This document shows positions 22,519 through 33,639 of a stretch of 64,000 nucleotides of DNA, one piece after another (the stretch's first letter is position 1; the number at the start of each line of letters is the position of its first letter). The translations under genes were made by a program, and so were the position numbers. Location: NCBI GenBank assembly GCA_035578155.1, contig JAPWDM010000008.1, positions 5,477,347 to 5,541,346 of the forward strand, read 5' to 3'. This DNA comes from Brachynemurus nebulosus (Eukaryota > Arthropoda > Insecta > Neuroptera > Myrmeleontidae). The notes beneath the pieces are model-generated. The model had not been told where the DNA came from. It saw only the letters and a program-made list of their open reading frames with translations, and did not search any database.

Positions 22519-22680
22519 TAAGACCCCTTAACTCGTCCTGCAATATGGCGGATCAAAGTGCGGTCATATGTATATATTCACTGGTGCAGGTGTCGCCATC
22601 TGTGACAAATTTTTCGAAATACGGTATAACTTAAATAATGTTCAATTTTATCAACATAGTTTAGCATAATTTATATTTTA

Positions 22681-22990
22681 CTAGCCGTGTACCCTACGGG
22701 ATCTCCCATGGACAACATTTCACGAGGTAAAAGGTAAAACTAATTTAAAAAATTGTTACTTTAATACCCATAGTAACATATTTTTAACAATCTCTAACAT
22801 CAAAAATGACGAATTTCCATACGAATTTTCATTCCTTATTTAACCCACTTAGGGAACGAATTTTCAAAAATCCTTACTTAGTGCTCCTCTATGTTACATG
22901 CGGAACTCCTGTGCAAAATTTCATTCTTCTAAACCGAACGGTTGGCTGTGCGTTGTCTGTCAGTCAGTCAGTGTTAGAAATTTATTAAGT
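22681..22990. repeat. Degenerate dispersed repeat, possible non-LTR remnant
   Basis: Starts ACTAGCCGTGTACCCTACGG and ends near TCTGTCAGTCAGTCAGTG with an AT-rich tail, a form common for arthropod RTE-like 3' regions. No reverse transcriptase frame remains. The class assignment is tentative. Confidence 0.4.
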
Positions 22991-23599
22991 AGATAAATTC
23001 CTAGCGTTCACTTTTTTGATGTAGGGATTTTTGATTTTTTCTTTTTCTTTTTTTGCAACCCTATCTATTGTACTTATATCTGGCAGTAAAAAGTTCGGCA
23101 TTTTCAGACAAAAAAATTTTTCCACATGGTTTGTTTAAAAGAGTTAAATACTATAATTTCAAATTCTAAACTTGGAAAATTTCTTGTAATCGATTTACCT
23201 TAACAGACCGCACGTGTTGGTTTAAAAAATTTCGTTCTGGAGTTTTCTCATTTAAGAATGACCAGTGCTCTGGTCGACCTTCTGAAGTTAATAGTAATTT
23301 TTTTTGTTGAAAAATTCGACTAAAAAAAAAAGAGTTTTAACAAATTATAAAAAAAAATAATTGAACTTTCTAGGGTTCAAAAAATTATTAGGTAATTTTT
23401 CAGTCTTTTTTTTTTGAGTATTTTGAATTAGTTAATTATGCACGCAATTACTATCACTTAACAGTCGCTCTGAACACGGTCTAAGGTGCACACTATATCA
23501 TTCTTTTAGTGCCTCTTTTGCCGTTGTGTAGATGCGTTGGCACTATGTTAAATAAAATTCTATCTGTTAAATAACACAGAAAGTTTGAAGTCAGTCATT

Positions 23600-23815
23600 C
23601 GTTTTTTATGTCATCGAAGATGACATATTAATATCGTTTTGTGACTGAATAATTATTGAGTTGTACATCCATATTGAATAAACGCAAGAGGACTGTAGAG
23701 CTCTGAACAACTATAGAGTTAACAAAAAATCATAAATTAACATTTCACTGAGATGACATTACTTAGAGCGTGTCAAAAACACGCATTTGACGAATTTTTT
23801 TTTAACACTCACCTC
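23600..23815. repeat. piggyBac-family interior fragment
   Basis: GTCATCGAAGATGACATATTAATAT through ACGCAAGAGG to GCGTGTCAAAAACACGC matches 33650-33840 and 44660-44865, and in reverse the interior of the element at 1672-2834. Confidence 0.75.
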
Positions 23816-23819
23816 TCGT

Positions 23820-24280
23820 AATTTCTTTGTTTTATTTTAAAGACATTTCCCCCCGGAAATGAGACGCTTTCCCGGGGTAAAAAGTAACCTATGCTCGTCT
23901 CCGTCCTTTCTACTAACGATACATAATTATGCTAAGTTGGAACGAAATAATCTTTTTGTTTTATTTAAAATACATATATTTCCCCACCTAAGAATGAAAT
24001 TTTCCACGGCATTCAAATGTTTTGCCGCGGTGAAAAGTAGCCTATATTCTTTCTCGTCCCCTCTTTTAACAACATACCAAGTTTGAAATCAATAAACCGC
24101 TTTTTAATAGTAAACTGTTCCGATAAAAACCCGGGTTAAAAGGTGGCCTAATAATAATCGCCTGTCTCTCCCCAAGCTGTGTCTGTACAAAATTAATTCG
24201 CTGAGCCGTTGAGGCGTAAAAGTAAGTCAAATAAATAAACCCACTTTCACATTTATAACATTAGATAGGATGACGTAATA
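23820..24280. repeat. Arthropod-type dispersed repeat
   Basis: Modules TTTCCC-GGGGTAAAAAGTAACCTATG and CCGTTGAGGCGTAAAAGTAAGTC, ending in CATTTATAACATTAG. The second copy lies at 31865-32085 plus 33128-33290 in the duplicated block, split by a later TTAA insertion. Confidence 0.6.
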
Positions 24281-24474
24281 TGTATAAATCAATGAGATAG
24301 ATTAAGTTTTTAGTATCAAAAATTGGAATAATTTTTTCTAACAAAATTTATTCAAATTTTTTTTTAAAAAAAGTTTATTGTTATAAACATATTAAATATT
24401 GTGTATACGCACAGTACATACTACCACAAACTTACATAAATTATTTTTACAAAAAGACACAAACAAAATAAGTA

Positions 24475-25574
24475 CCGTAAAATCCCCTAACTTTACCTAT
24501 TAAACTTAATTTTACCACACCACTTTGTGTTAAAAAAAAATTAAAATTTCTTATTTTATAATGTCTATTGGGATCTGTCCTATGGGTGGAGTTTCAAAAA
24601 AATGGCTGACAAAAAAGTGCATTAACATTAGTTTTATATATAGTAATCAGTGCTATATTAAGAAAAAAAATGGTAAGTCCGAAGCAAAGGAATTTTGTTG
24701 AAGGAGAGAAAATTTTACATCTGTAAAACAGTTAAAATGTGGTTAAAATATGAAAAAATGCGTGAATGAGTTAACGAATATTACAATTGACAGTATACAA
24801 ACGTCAAATTTAAATAGCAAATGTCATAAAATAACTGGAGAACTGTAAATGAATGGAAAAATTAAATCAATTGTATGTATTTTCAGATTTACAAAATTCA
24901 GCTCATAAATGACATTTGAGAAATGCACTTTAAGAGTAGTCTGATTTTTCAACACCAGATGTCAAACCGCCATTCGACAGATCCCAATAATATTTTTTTT
25001 TAGTAACACAACTATTTCTAACAAACTACTAGTGTTGCATAAAATTTTCTGACGTTGCCAGTCGCCATTTCTTTAAATCGAATTATGTGCATTACCGAAT
25101 AATTCATTGAAGTAATTGTTACTATAATAGGTTTGGTAAAGTTAGGATCATTTAACAATTTCTAACATTACCAATGGACGTCTAATAACATAAACGATAA
25201 AAACATTTGCATTTCAACATTAATATGTAGTAATTGGAGCACTTGTCAAAAATTCGAAATCTATTACGTTTCATTGTTAGATATTGGACTTGGAATTAAC
25301 AACAAGGTGTCAACAATAGTGGAATATTTAACAATTTTACACTATCTTTCATATTTCACTAAAAAACATGGACTGGTAAAGTTAGGCATTCGTTGACATC
25401 TCAACTATATTTTTGACTAGTAATTTAAGTTTCTGAAAAATTGATTTTTGAATCAAATCAAAGATTTTCATCATTTGATTTCATTAAAACAGTTCAAATA
25501 TAAGTAAATTAATTTCTTTCTCATTTTATTCAAATTTAAATCGAAAATTGTGATCAAGTTAGGTGGGTCTACGG
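24475..25574. mobile_element. TACCGTA-type element with TA target
   Basis: CCGTAAAATCCCCTAACTTTACC at the left mirrors GTTAGGTGGGTCTACGG at the right, with flanking TA. Since block B (33450-37090) carries both ends too, this insertion predates the duplication. No transposase is visible. Confidence 0.65.
24568..24987. mobile_element. TTGGGATCTGTC MITE, TA target
   Basis: Ends TTGGGATCTGTC and GACAGATCCCAA, flanked by TA at 24566-24567 and 24988-24989. Block B has the uninterrupted site (AATGTCTATACCTAATAC near 33535), confirming a post-duplication insertion. Confidence 0.88.
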
Positions 25575-25659
25575 TAAACAATCGAAAAATTCAATAATGA
25601 GTTTTTGGAAGCTACATTTTTGATTATTAATAATTTATTTTTCTAAAAAGATAAAGTTT

Positions 25660-25757
25660 TCTTTTATGTTTTTTTCAAAGTGTATGACCGAGAAAATGTT
25701 TTAAAACATTTATTACATTTGAATGATTTCTTTCGTGTATGTATTCTTTTATGTTTT
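25660..25757 (-). pseudogene. Relic zinc finger downstream of ZNF-E
   Basis: The minus strand reads [20 protein letters not shown], then SRSYTLKK and a stop: the second half of one finger plus the first half of another without its histidines. It lies ~90 bp beyond the ZNF-E stop codon. The same relic is present at 37170-37275, so it predates the block duplication. Confidence 0.85.
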
Positions 25758-25851
25758 AATAATACATAATTTTTACAGAAACAGAATAAGTACTGTAAAT
25801 TTAAAATGAAATGAATGTTCGGAAGTTTTGTTTATTAATAATTTATTTTTC

Positions 25852-27438
25852 TTAAGCATGAAATTTTCTGATATGTTTATTCAAACTGTCTGAGTGAGAA
25901 AATGTTTTAAAACAGACATTGCATTTGAATGATTTTTCTCTTGTGTGGATTATTTCATGTTTTTTTAAACTACTTAATTGAGAAAATGTTTTAAAACATA
26001 TATCACATTTGAATGGTTTTTCTCCTGTATGTATTCGTTTATGTCTTTTTAAATCGCTTGAAATAGAAAATGTTTTCAAACATGTATTGCATTTGAATGG
26101 TTTCTCTCCTGTGTGTATTCTTTTATGTTTCCGTAAATTAGATGGATCAGAAAATGTTTTCAAACATGTATTGCATTTGAATGGTTTTTCTCCTGTATGC
26201 GTTCTCTCATGTGTTTCCAAAGTGTCTGAACGTGAAAATGTTTTAAAACATATATTACATTCGAATGGTTTTTCACCTGTATGTATTCTTTCATGTTGTT
26301 TTAAAGCACTTCCTTGATAAAATGTTTTCAAACATATATTACATTTGAACGGGTTTTCTCCTGTGTGTATTCGTTCATGTTTTTTTAAATCGCTTGAAGT
26401 AGAAAATGTTTTCAAATATGTATTGCACTTGAACGGTTTTTCTCCGGTATGTATTGTTTCATGTGTTTTCAAATTATCCAACCGAGAAAATGTTTTCATA
26501 CATGTATTGCATTTGAATGGTTTTTCTCCTGTATGCGTTCTCCCATGTGCTTTCAAATTGTTTGATCGTGAAAATGTTTTAAAACATATATTACATTTGA
26601 ACGGTTTTTCACCTGTGTGTATTCTTTCATGTTTTCGTAAAGCGGACGAATCAAAAAATGTTTTTAAACATGTATTGCACTTGAACGGTTTTTCTTCTGT
26701 ATGTATTCTCTTATGATATTTCAAAGTCCCTGACCGGAAAAATGTTTTAAAACATACATTACATTCGAATGGTTTTTCATCTGTATGTATTCTTTCATGT
26801 AATTTCAAACTGTCCGACCGAGAAAATGTTTTAAAACATACGTTACACTTGAATGGTTTCTCTCCTGTATGTAGTATTTCATGTGATTTCAAATGACTTG
26901 ACTGAGAAAATGTTTTCAAACATGTATTGCACTTGAACGGTTTTTCTTTTGTATGTATTCTTTTATGTGTTATCAAACTGCCCGACCGAGAAAATGTTTT
27001 AAAACATACATTACACTTGAATGGTTTCTCTCCTGTATGTAGTATTTCATGTGATTTCAAATTGCCTAACGTAGAAAATGTTTTCAAACATGTATTGCAC
27101 TTAAATGGTTTTTCTCTTGAATGTTGTGTTCTGTCGTGTGTTTGTTCAGTGGCGTTATGTGTGTTAGATATTCCAAAATTTTCGCAACTTGCGTCACATA
27201 AATCACTATTTTTGGTTAACATATCCTCTGTATCATCTTCTAATTTAATATGGGTGTGCAAATTATCAATATTGCTTTCTTTCAATTCCAATTTTACTTC
27301 ACTTTTATAATGTAAAGAATCGGATAATTCTGTTGTTGTTATATTTGAAAAAGAGCTGTCTACATGCCGCAAATTTTCTTCCTCTTTTATTTTTACAATT
27401 AATGCTTTAGTCACTGATGTAAATTCTTTATTTTCCAT
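25852..27438 (-). CDS. ZNF-E: C2H2 zinc-finger protein, 15 fingers
   Basis: The largest family member, with 528 residues in one exon. MENKEF starts an acidic N-terminal region of ~109 residues carrying IKEE, VKLE and IKLE sites. Fifteen tandem fingers follow. Finger 9 reads FKCNTYLKTF, so its second cysteine is tyrosine and it probably cannot hold zinc. The other fourteen keep all ligands. Positions -1, 2, 3 and 6 differ in almost every finger (RGST, QSHS, RDSL, RGTY, DSAK, RNNA, RDNT and others), which implies a long, composite DNA target. The final finger (SDSLNKHIRKFHA) is a proper terminus. The leader before the ATG differs from that of ZNF-A to C but resembles ZNF-D. The function is otherwise unknown. 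Confidence 0.94.
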   Translation of the reverse strand: MENKEFTSVTKALIVKIKEEENLRHVDSSFSNITTTELSDSLHYKSEVKLELKESNIDNLHTHIKLEDDTEDMLTKNSDLCDASCENFGISNTHNATEQTHDRTQHSREKPFKCNTCLKTFSTLGNLKSHEILHTGEKPFKCNVCFKTFSRSGSLITHKRIHTKEKPFKCNTCLKTFSQSSHLKSHEILHTGEKPFKCNVCFKTFSRSDSLKLHERIHTDEKPFECNVCFKTFFRSGTLKYHKRIHTEEKPFKCNTCLKTFFDSSALRKHERIHTGEKPFKCNICFKTFSRSNNLKAHGRTHTGEKPFKCNTCMKTFSRLDNLKTHETIHTGEKPFKCNTYLKTFSTSSDLKKHERIHTGENPFKCNICLKTFYQGSALKQHERIHTGEKPFECNICFKTFSRSDTLETHERTHTGEKPFKCNTCLKTFSDPSNLRKHKRIHTGEKPFKCNTCLKTFSISSDLKRHKRIHTGEKPFKCDICFKTFSQLSSLKKHEIIHTREKSFKCNVCFKTFSHSDSLNKHIRKFHA

Positions 27439-27829
27439 TGTTTTATTTTTTTCGAAAAAAAATTAAGTTGATGTATCTGACAATTTTAGCAAGTCCGAAG
27501 GAAAACCAAACCAGTATATAAAACCACAGAAGACCAGAAACAAACACGTATTGTCTCTATACTAGTGATGCCAGTATGGACGAAAAGTGACGTAAATCCC
27601 CAGTCACATGTTAGGTACAGATATCATCGATATAGAAGAATATGGATGGAGACAATTCCTTAAGAGAGAGATAAGATATAATATGATATGTCAGAATGAA
27701 TACGTAGATTTCTTTGAATATGCCACAAATAATAAAAAAAACAAAAGAGTAAATAGGCACACAAACACGTACAAATAGGCCCACAAGATCGAGTCCTACA
27801 AAAAATTAAGTTTAAAACAATATTAATAA
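27439..27829 (-). promoter_or_regulatory. Upstream region of ZNF-E
   Basis: Probably contains the ZNF-E promoter. AATTGTCTCTATACTAGTGATGCC-like text near 27555 echoes CTATACTACTGGAACC upstream of ZNF-B and ZNF-F. The rest cannot be assigned. Confidence 0.35.
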
Positions 27830-27891
27830 ACGTAATACTCCATAAATATAATATTTGGGTAAGTAAATATTATATTTATGGAGTATTACGT
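27830..27891. repeat. Perfect 27 bp stem, 8 nt loop hairpin
   Basis: Arms 27830-27856 and 27865-27891 are exact reverse complements (left arm starts ACGTAATACTCCATAAATAT); the loop is GGGTAAGT. Outside the stem the match continues with a one-base gap. It could be a micro-foldback element or a small-RNA precursor. Confidence 0.9.
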
Positions 27892-28318
27892 TATTATAAA
27901 TTTATCAATAAATACAATACAATTTGTATTTATCAATAAATACAAACCATTTGTAGCGAAGATTTGTTTATTTTTTTAAATTTTTCATTTAAAAAACAGG
28001 TTCATAATAAGCGGAAAAATATCAATTTTGGCATTACACAAAGTAAAAAAGAAATACCGAAAAAGGAATTACTCTATGTAAATAAGGAATTCGTTTTTTA
28101 TTTAAAATATGTCATAATAACGACAAAAATTTTAAAAATATTGTAAAAATAATAACCGTATAGTTTTATTTATGTTGGTGTCAGAAGATTTGTCTTATTA
28201 GTGGTACAAAACTATAAACCAAAACGTAATTTTTTTACAAAAATATTTATAAACTGTAAATAATCTATTAACTTGAGCAATTTTTATTTTCAGTTTATAG
28301 TAATTTATAATATTTTAA
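27892..28318. other. AT-rich intergenic DNA, no gene seen
   Basis: No supportable coding frame. A simple TATTTATCAATAAATACAA duplication lies near 27900-27950. Confidence 0.4.
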
Positions 28319-28698
28319 GCACCGTCAGTGAAGAGAGACGGATATAGAACTTCAATCCTGTGTTAAATTTATGGACAGTTTTAGAGCACCCCAAACCGCA
28401 ATGTTGGCACCCCATCTACAGATGGCAGTGCTATGCAGGCAAGCAGTACGCACTGTTATGTCTTGATAATTATACTTTTGAAACAAGAAATTTGTTTATG
28501 GAAGAAAAATGGAAATATACAAATTGAAATATACGTTCCCTACCTCTTCCTGTTAAACGGAACCTCCGCCTGACAATTTAAAAACGTCTGGACCTCGATC
28601 GTTCTGCCATCTAACAGAAACAAAATCGACTAAAATTTTCGTCCACATTGGCCCATAAGAATTAAACTTCTATTATACGTCTCTCTTCACTGGCACCG
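28319..28698. mobile_element. TTAA-target MITE, 380 bp
   Basis: Inverted ends containing GTGAAGAGAGACG (28330) and CGTCTCTCTTCAC (28678), each with CACCG outside and TTAA flanks (28315-28318 and 28699-28702). Non-coding; less AT-rich than neighbours. Confidence 0.75.
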
Positions 28699-29119
28699 TT
28701 AAAAGATACAATGAATTAGTAGACAATTAAGAATTCGAAAAATTAATTGATAAAATAATCGAACAGCATTCTTAAGAAGTGGATTATTTAATCAAAATAA
28801 AACAGATATTGTGAATAATTAATTAATTCCTTATGTTTTTATATAGAAATCACAATTATAAGAAAAATATACTAAATATATATTGTTTTAAAAGCAATAG
28901 CAATGATTTAATTACATTAAAACCGTTACTGTTTATTAACAAAATGACGTCATTCATAATACGCACAATTAACATTCATAATATGTTGATCAGAATTTTT
29001 GGAAAATGCTCCTTCCTTTACAATATTATAACTATTATATACCTTTCCTTCTTCCATGACAGACATTGATGTTGCATTTGTAAATGTACGATGATACGTT
29101 TATTTGTGTGTGTGCCTAA

Positions 29120-29918
29120 GGGGCCGTCCATTAATCACGTGATGTTTTTTTTTGCATTTTTTAACCCCCCCTCCCCCTTGGTGATACATGGTGAGGTTTA
29201 AGGCTACCCCCCCTCCCCCCCGTATATCACGTGTATTTTTTCGTACCTGCAAAGAATCTAATTTTTTTTAATATTTATAAAATACTGGTATAAGTATCAT
29301 CTAATTTTATTATAGAAAATTAAACACTACTATAATAACGTTCAGAGGTAGACAGAAAAGTTGCAATTTTTTTTTTTTTTTTTTTTTTTTTGATTGACAT
29401 AAAAATAATAGGAATGCGAAAAACTTTTTTGTACTAATACATGAACATTACTTAATGTACAGTATTTTCGGACCACGGATTAGCAAGACTTTCTTCAACA
29501 CCAATAACTGGATAAGCATCTTGCAAATCAGTTGTTGCCACAGTGCTTTGTTGAAAATCAACATCGGCTTCATCAAGCCACTCGGCGTCATCATTTTCGC
29601 GCACTACGCAGAGAATCTCTCTCGATCTACCGTTCGATCGTCGCGTGAGGATGCGGGAAAGACGAACATTGTGCATCTCTGGACTATTATATTGATAGCG
29701 AATCAAGATCACACTACAAGCCGTTTTCGATTTTGTACGCGTTTGACGAAAAAATAAATACATGTAACGCCGCTTTTCGGTTGAGTATCGCGCACTTGCC
29801 GAAAAAATAAATACACGTGATATATTACTTTACCCCCCCTCCCCCTTGTGATATTTCGTGATTTTTTATGGGACCCCTCCCCCCCCTTTCAAGCCTCACG
29901 TGATTAATGGACAGCCCC
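29120..29918. mobile_element. Harbinger-like TIR element, TAA target
   Basis: Ends GGGGCCGTCCATTAATCACG and its near-perfect inverse CGTGATTAATGGACAGCCCC, flanked by TAA on both sides (29117-29119 and 29919-29921). C-rich/G-rich subterminal tracts and a CACGTGA motif are mirrored at both ends. A 3 bp TAA duplication is typical of PIF/Harbinger-type transposition (possibly the ISL2EU group). Length 799 bp, so non-autonomous. Confidence 0.8.
29452..29763 (-). CDS. Possible residual frame inside the Harbinger-like element
   Basis: A 103-codon open frame on the minus strand, basic in the first half and acidic in the second (ENDDAEWLDEADVDFQQ), of more coding-like composition than its surroundings. 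I do not recognise the product and it matches no transposase signature I know. It may be the tail of an element-encoded or captured protein. The opposite strand is also open over the same span, so chance is not excluded. Confidence 0.25.
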   Translation of the reverse strand: MYLFFRQTRTKSKTACSVILIRYQYNSPEMHNVRLSRILTRRSNGRSREILCVVRENDDAEWLDEADVDFQQSTVATTDLQDAYPVIGVEESLANPWSENTVH

Positions 29919-29921
29919 TAA

Positions 29922-31864
29922 CGTGGTTGCTCGGGTACATGTACATAACACCACGCACACGTAACACCGCTGGGCTGCGTGTGATTCAGTAATCAACAAC
30001 AATGTAATAACAATTGATCTTATACTGGTTGTGGAAACTGGAACGACTGAATGTAAAGTGGTATAACATCCCGCCAAAAGGCGCCACTCGATCCACAGAA
30101 TTTTATATTAAGATTCAATCCACTGATCCGTGCATAAAACTGTATATTGCAGTATATTACTCCAAAAACGTATTTACATATTTTACGTTGGTAGTAGTGA
30201 AATGGCGGAATAATTTGAAAATATGCATACATACTAGATACATACCACAGACCAATGACCACCATTATATTGTACAACTAGACAGGGCGTAAAGCCAATT
30301 TATCGGAAGTTTTCTTGGGGTAGATATGCGGTGAGACGGGTAAAATTTAATAAATATACAGATTCCGCTCAAAATAGGGAATAGTAAACAAGTCACTTTC
30401 CCTATTTTAAGCGTAACATACAGGATGAACTAAATGTCTATGTATATGCATATACATATATTTACTAGGTCACTGATACACCGTAACCAAAAGCTAAGAC
30501 ATGCTGCGATGCCCAGTTCTCCAAATATTTCTAGTTTATTTTCTCACGTTAAATGTTTTCTTTTCTTAATAACCCCTGTCATATTAAAAATACAGTTTAT
30601 TTAGTTATATAAAATAAGTACATAACTACATACATTAAGTAATTAACTTTTTCTATTTAAAATAACAACTGTACACAATAAATACATATAATAAATTGAT
30701 AACAATTATTACCTATTATTAATAAGAAAATACGTTTGTATGTTCCGAATGAGACCATTTTAAGAATAATCTTTGCTAATGTTTAAGTACAGAACAAAAA
30801 GTAAATACGTACAGATACATATTGTGGAGTGAATGTCAAAGAAGCTATTAAATTTTAATTTATCACCACTTCATAATGTCCCAACGGTCCCAACAACACA
30901 TTCACAAGCATTATATGCATGTATGCCTACTACCTGATACTATTAAATAATCAAATCATGGATATGTTTATATATGCATAATTATATAGAATAGATAATT
31001 ATAGGGTTTTGGACGTTTTAAACATTTCATTTCAAACTCATAAGTAAATGTACAAATTGCAAAATTTTTAATTTTTCTGAATAAATGATTAAAAAGTTCA
31101 TGAACACTTTATTATTTGTCACACCATTTATACAATTATTTTTTATTTTTTTGACAAAATTTTTATTACTTTTTAATATAAACATGTTTGAATGTGTGTG
31201 TGTTTGTTTACAATATTTCCTTATTTTAGGTTTGCTTATTTTAAGAGAACGGTGTAATGTATTGTCCATTTTTCAGCAAACAGGACTATAGTTATTGCAG
31301 GACATAACTTGTATACGTATTTTAAAAATAAAACAAATCTACCACTTTCTTTCAAAAGAGCACAGCCGGTTAAGACAGGGAAAACGACCCTTGACGCAAA
31401 ATTGATAGTTTTTACAGGAAATAATACTTCTTAGCACTAGATACATTTCTGTCAAATTTCAACCCTCCAAGGCTAATAGTTCATAAATAAAAGCGATAAA
31501 AATTTTTGAAAAAAATTTTATGTGGTGAAGTTGCTAAGCTGATTTATTTAATTAAGTTTAATAAGTATATATTATGTACCAACCTTAGGCAAAGTAATAA
31601 AAAAATCAATGTTATGTCCCTTTGATATAATATTATAATAAATATTTAAAATTTTTTAATTTAACAAAATTTTTTTGCCACTTTCGCGTTAGCGCTTGAG
31701 CGATACCCACCATTTTTTGTTCAATAATTATCTCTTTTAATACTTTATAAAATATATTTATATGGAACGATTTTAGTTGGTAGAACATAATAATATTTAT
31801 ATCAATATAAATATATGCCATGTAACTATAGTCATAATGAACTATTAAACGATTTATTGCTTGA
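29922..31864. other. Intergenic DNA, no gene seen
   Basis: AT-rich sequence without a supportable gene. A short inverted repeat, CGCTCAAAATAGGGAA versus TTCCCTATTTTAAGCG, lies at about 30367-30413. Confidence 0.4.
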
Positions 31865-32089
31865 TCTATGAAAAGTAATCTGTGCTCGTTTCCGTCCTTT
31901 CTACTAACAATAGATCATGCTAAGCTGGAACGAAATAATCTTTTTTTCCTTTAAAACATATATTTTCCCAAAAGAATGAAATTTTTCACGAAGTTCAAAT
32001 GTTTCCCCGAAGTGAAAAGTAGCCTATATTATTTTTCGTCTCCTCATTTAACAATATACAAAGTTTAGAATCAATCATTCGCTTTTTAA

Positions 32090-33123
32090 CTCAATGGCTG
32101 CCAAACAATTTTTGTTTGTAAAAGACAGGTTTAAAAACATTGATAAAGAGAGAAAATTGTTTACATATTATCTGCGTACTTCTGGAAATATTTTATTTTA
32201 ATTGTAAGATTTTTGTTTCCTTCATAAAATATAAACATTGTTATGTTAGTTATGTTGTTATGTATGTTTTGTAAAGTCGGTATTAAACTAATATTTGGAA
32301 CATGTAATAATTTTTTTAAAATTATTTCAGATGTCATTATGATATTCATTTTAAGTAAAATACATTCTACAAAAACATAAGTAAAAAGAATGAAGAAACC
32401 ATTATCTACCATTCTTATAATTTGACATTCCCACTTTGTGTGATCACACAGTATCTTGCGTACTTTTAATTTTATTAAATTATAATATATAACACTGACT
32501 TTATAAGAAGTCTACGTTGTTTTTATAGTTGACAACGTTGATTTGGATAAAGGATAATTTATTGATTTTTGGTATTGGTACATATGTATGCAGTATGTGT
32601 ATGAGTATTCATTCACTAGTATTAGTCAAACCGTCGAAAATTTTTTTGCTGACAATAATAAACAAATTTTTTTTATGTTCTTATAGTACACTATAAATTC
32701 AATTATGTTAAAACATTCAATAAAAATTATTAGAAGCAAATTTTATATATTTCTGTAAATATCTATACCTATATATAAAATTATCCACAGTATTATCTTT
32801 TTATTATTATTTCATTTTAAAACAAGCCGGACAACTAGAGAGGTATCAATTTAACTTTAATTCATTTTTTGGGAAAAATTTTTATTAGAAAATAACCCAG
32901 TGTAGATTTGTAGTGTACTTGTAATTTATTTTTATTATTTATTTATAATATAAATTATAAAACTGAGAAACAATATTTTTCAATTTAAACCATTTCAGTG
33001 CGGCTTAAAAATGTCAAAATGATTAATGACTTTGAAAATACATATAGTCTTGTCTTTTATTGCAAGATATATTTCTCTCTTTGTTTCCTTTGGCATGTTA
33101 ACATGCCAATGGCACTGAATCGG
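32090..33123. mobile_element. TTAA insertion into block B
   Basis: Flanked by TTAA at 32086-32089 and 33124-33127. Block A shows the unoccupied site as CGCTTTTTAATAGTAAACTG near 24105, so the boundaries are exact. The ends share only a short CAATGGC/GCCAATG-type inverted match, so the family is not identified. 1034 bp, AT-rich, no transposase. Confidence 0.8.
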
Positions 33124-33639
33124 TTAAAAGTAAACTGTCCCGGTAAAAACCCGGGTTAAAATGTCTACCCCCCCCCCCCCCCAAAAAAAAAAAAAAATAT
33201 GTCTGTACAAAGTTGACTGGTTGAGCTGTTGAGGCGTGAAAACAAGTTAAACAAGCAAACTCACTTTCACATTTATAACATTAGTTAGGATGACGTAATA
33301 TGTACAAATTATTAACAAAATTAATTCAATTTTTTTCAAAAAAAGTTTATTGTTATAAACGTATTAATTAAATATTGTGTATACGCACCGTACATATTAC
33401 CACAAACTTACATAAATTATTTTTACAAAAAGACACAAAAACAACATAAGCACCGTAAAACCCCCTAACTCACCTACTAAACCTAACTTTACCATACCAC
33501 TTTGTGTTAAAAAAATTAAAATTTCTTAGGTTATAATGTCTATACCTAATACTTTTTTTAGTAACACAACTATTTCTAACAAACTACTAGCGTTGCATAA
33601 AATTTTTGACGTTGCAGTAGCTATTTCTTTAAATCATTA

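Larger units (their letters stand above)
21443..22527. mobile_element. Outer element of a five-part nest
   Basis: GGGGTCATACACAATCAAT at the left matches, inverted, ATTGATTGTGTA (22350-22361) plus GACCCC (22522-22527), the latter separated by a later insertion. It sits inside the GACGAGTTAACTCGTC palindrome, which is intact at 17706-17721, giving an empty-site comparison. It contains the palindromic pair, the TTAA element and the small TA element listed separately. Confidence 0.65.
24240..25851. repeat. Block A of a segmental duplication (3' side of ZNF-E)
   Basis: Collinear with 33255-37369 (block B) once insertions are removed. Shared landmarks are CATTTATAACATTAG..AGGATGACGTAATATG, TTATTGTTATAAAC, ATTCGAAATCTATTAC, GGACTTGGAATTAACAACAA, a relic finger, and the sequence around the ZNF-E stop codon. 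Block A lacks most of the insertions seen in block B. Confidence 0.85.

Noticed and set aside
26009..27310. Long open frames antisense to the ZNF-E, ZNF-C and ZNF-D arrays, reading [12 protein letters not shown] repeats
   Set aside because: They are the mirror of the repeated finger-linker sequence (the complement of HTGEKPFKC). They follow the finger periodicity and have no independent start or homology.
30014..30292. Overlapping open frames on both strands of 85-92 codons
   Set aside because: No motif or homology; both strands open over the same span in AT-rich DNA is expected by chance.
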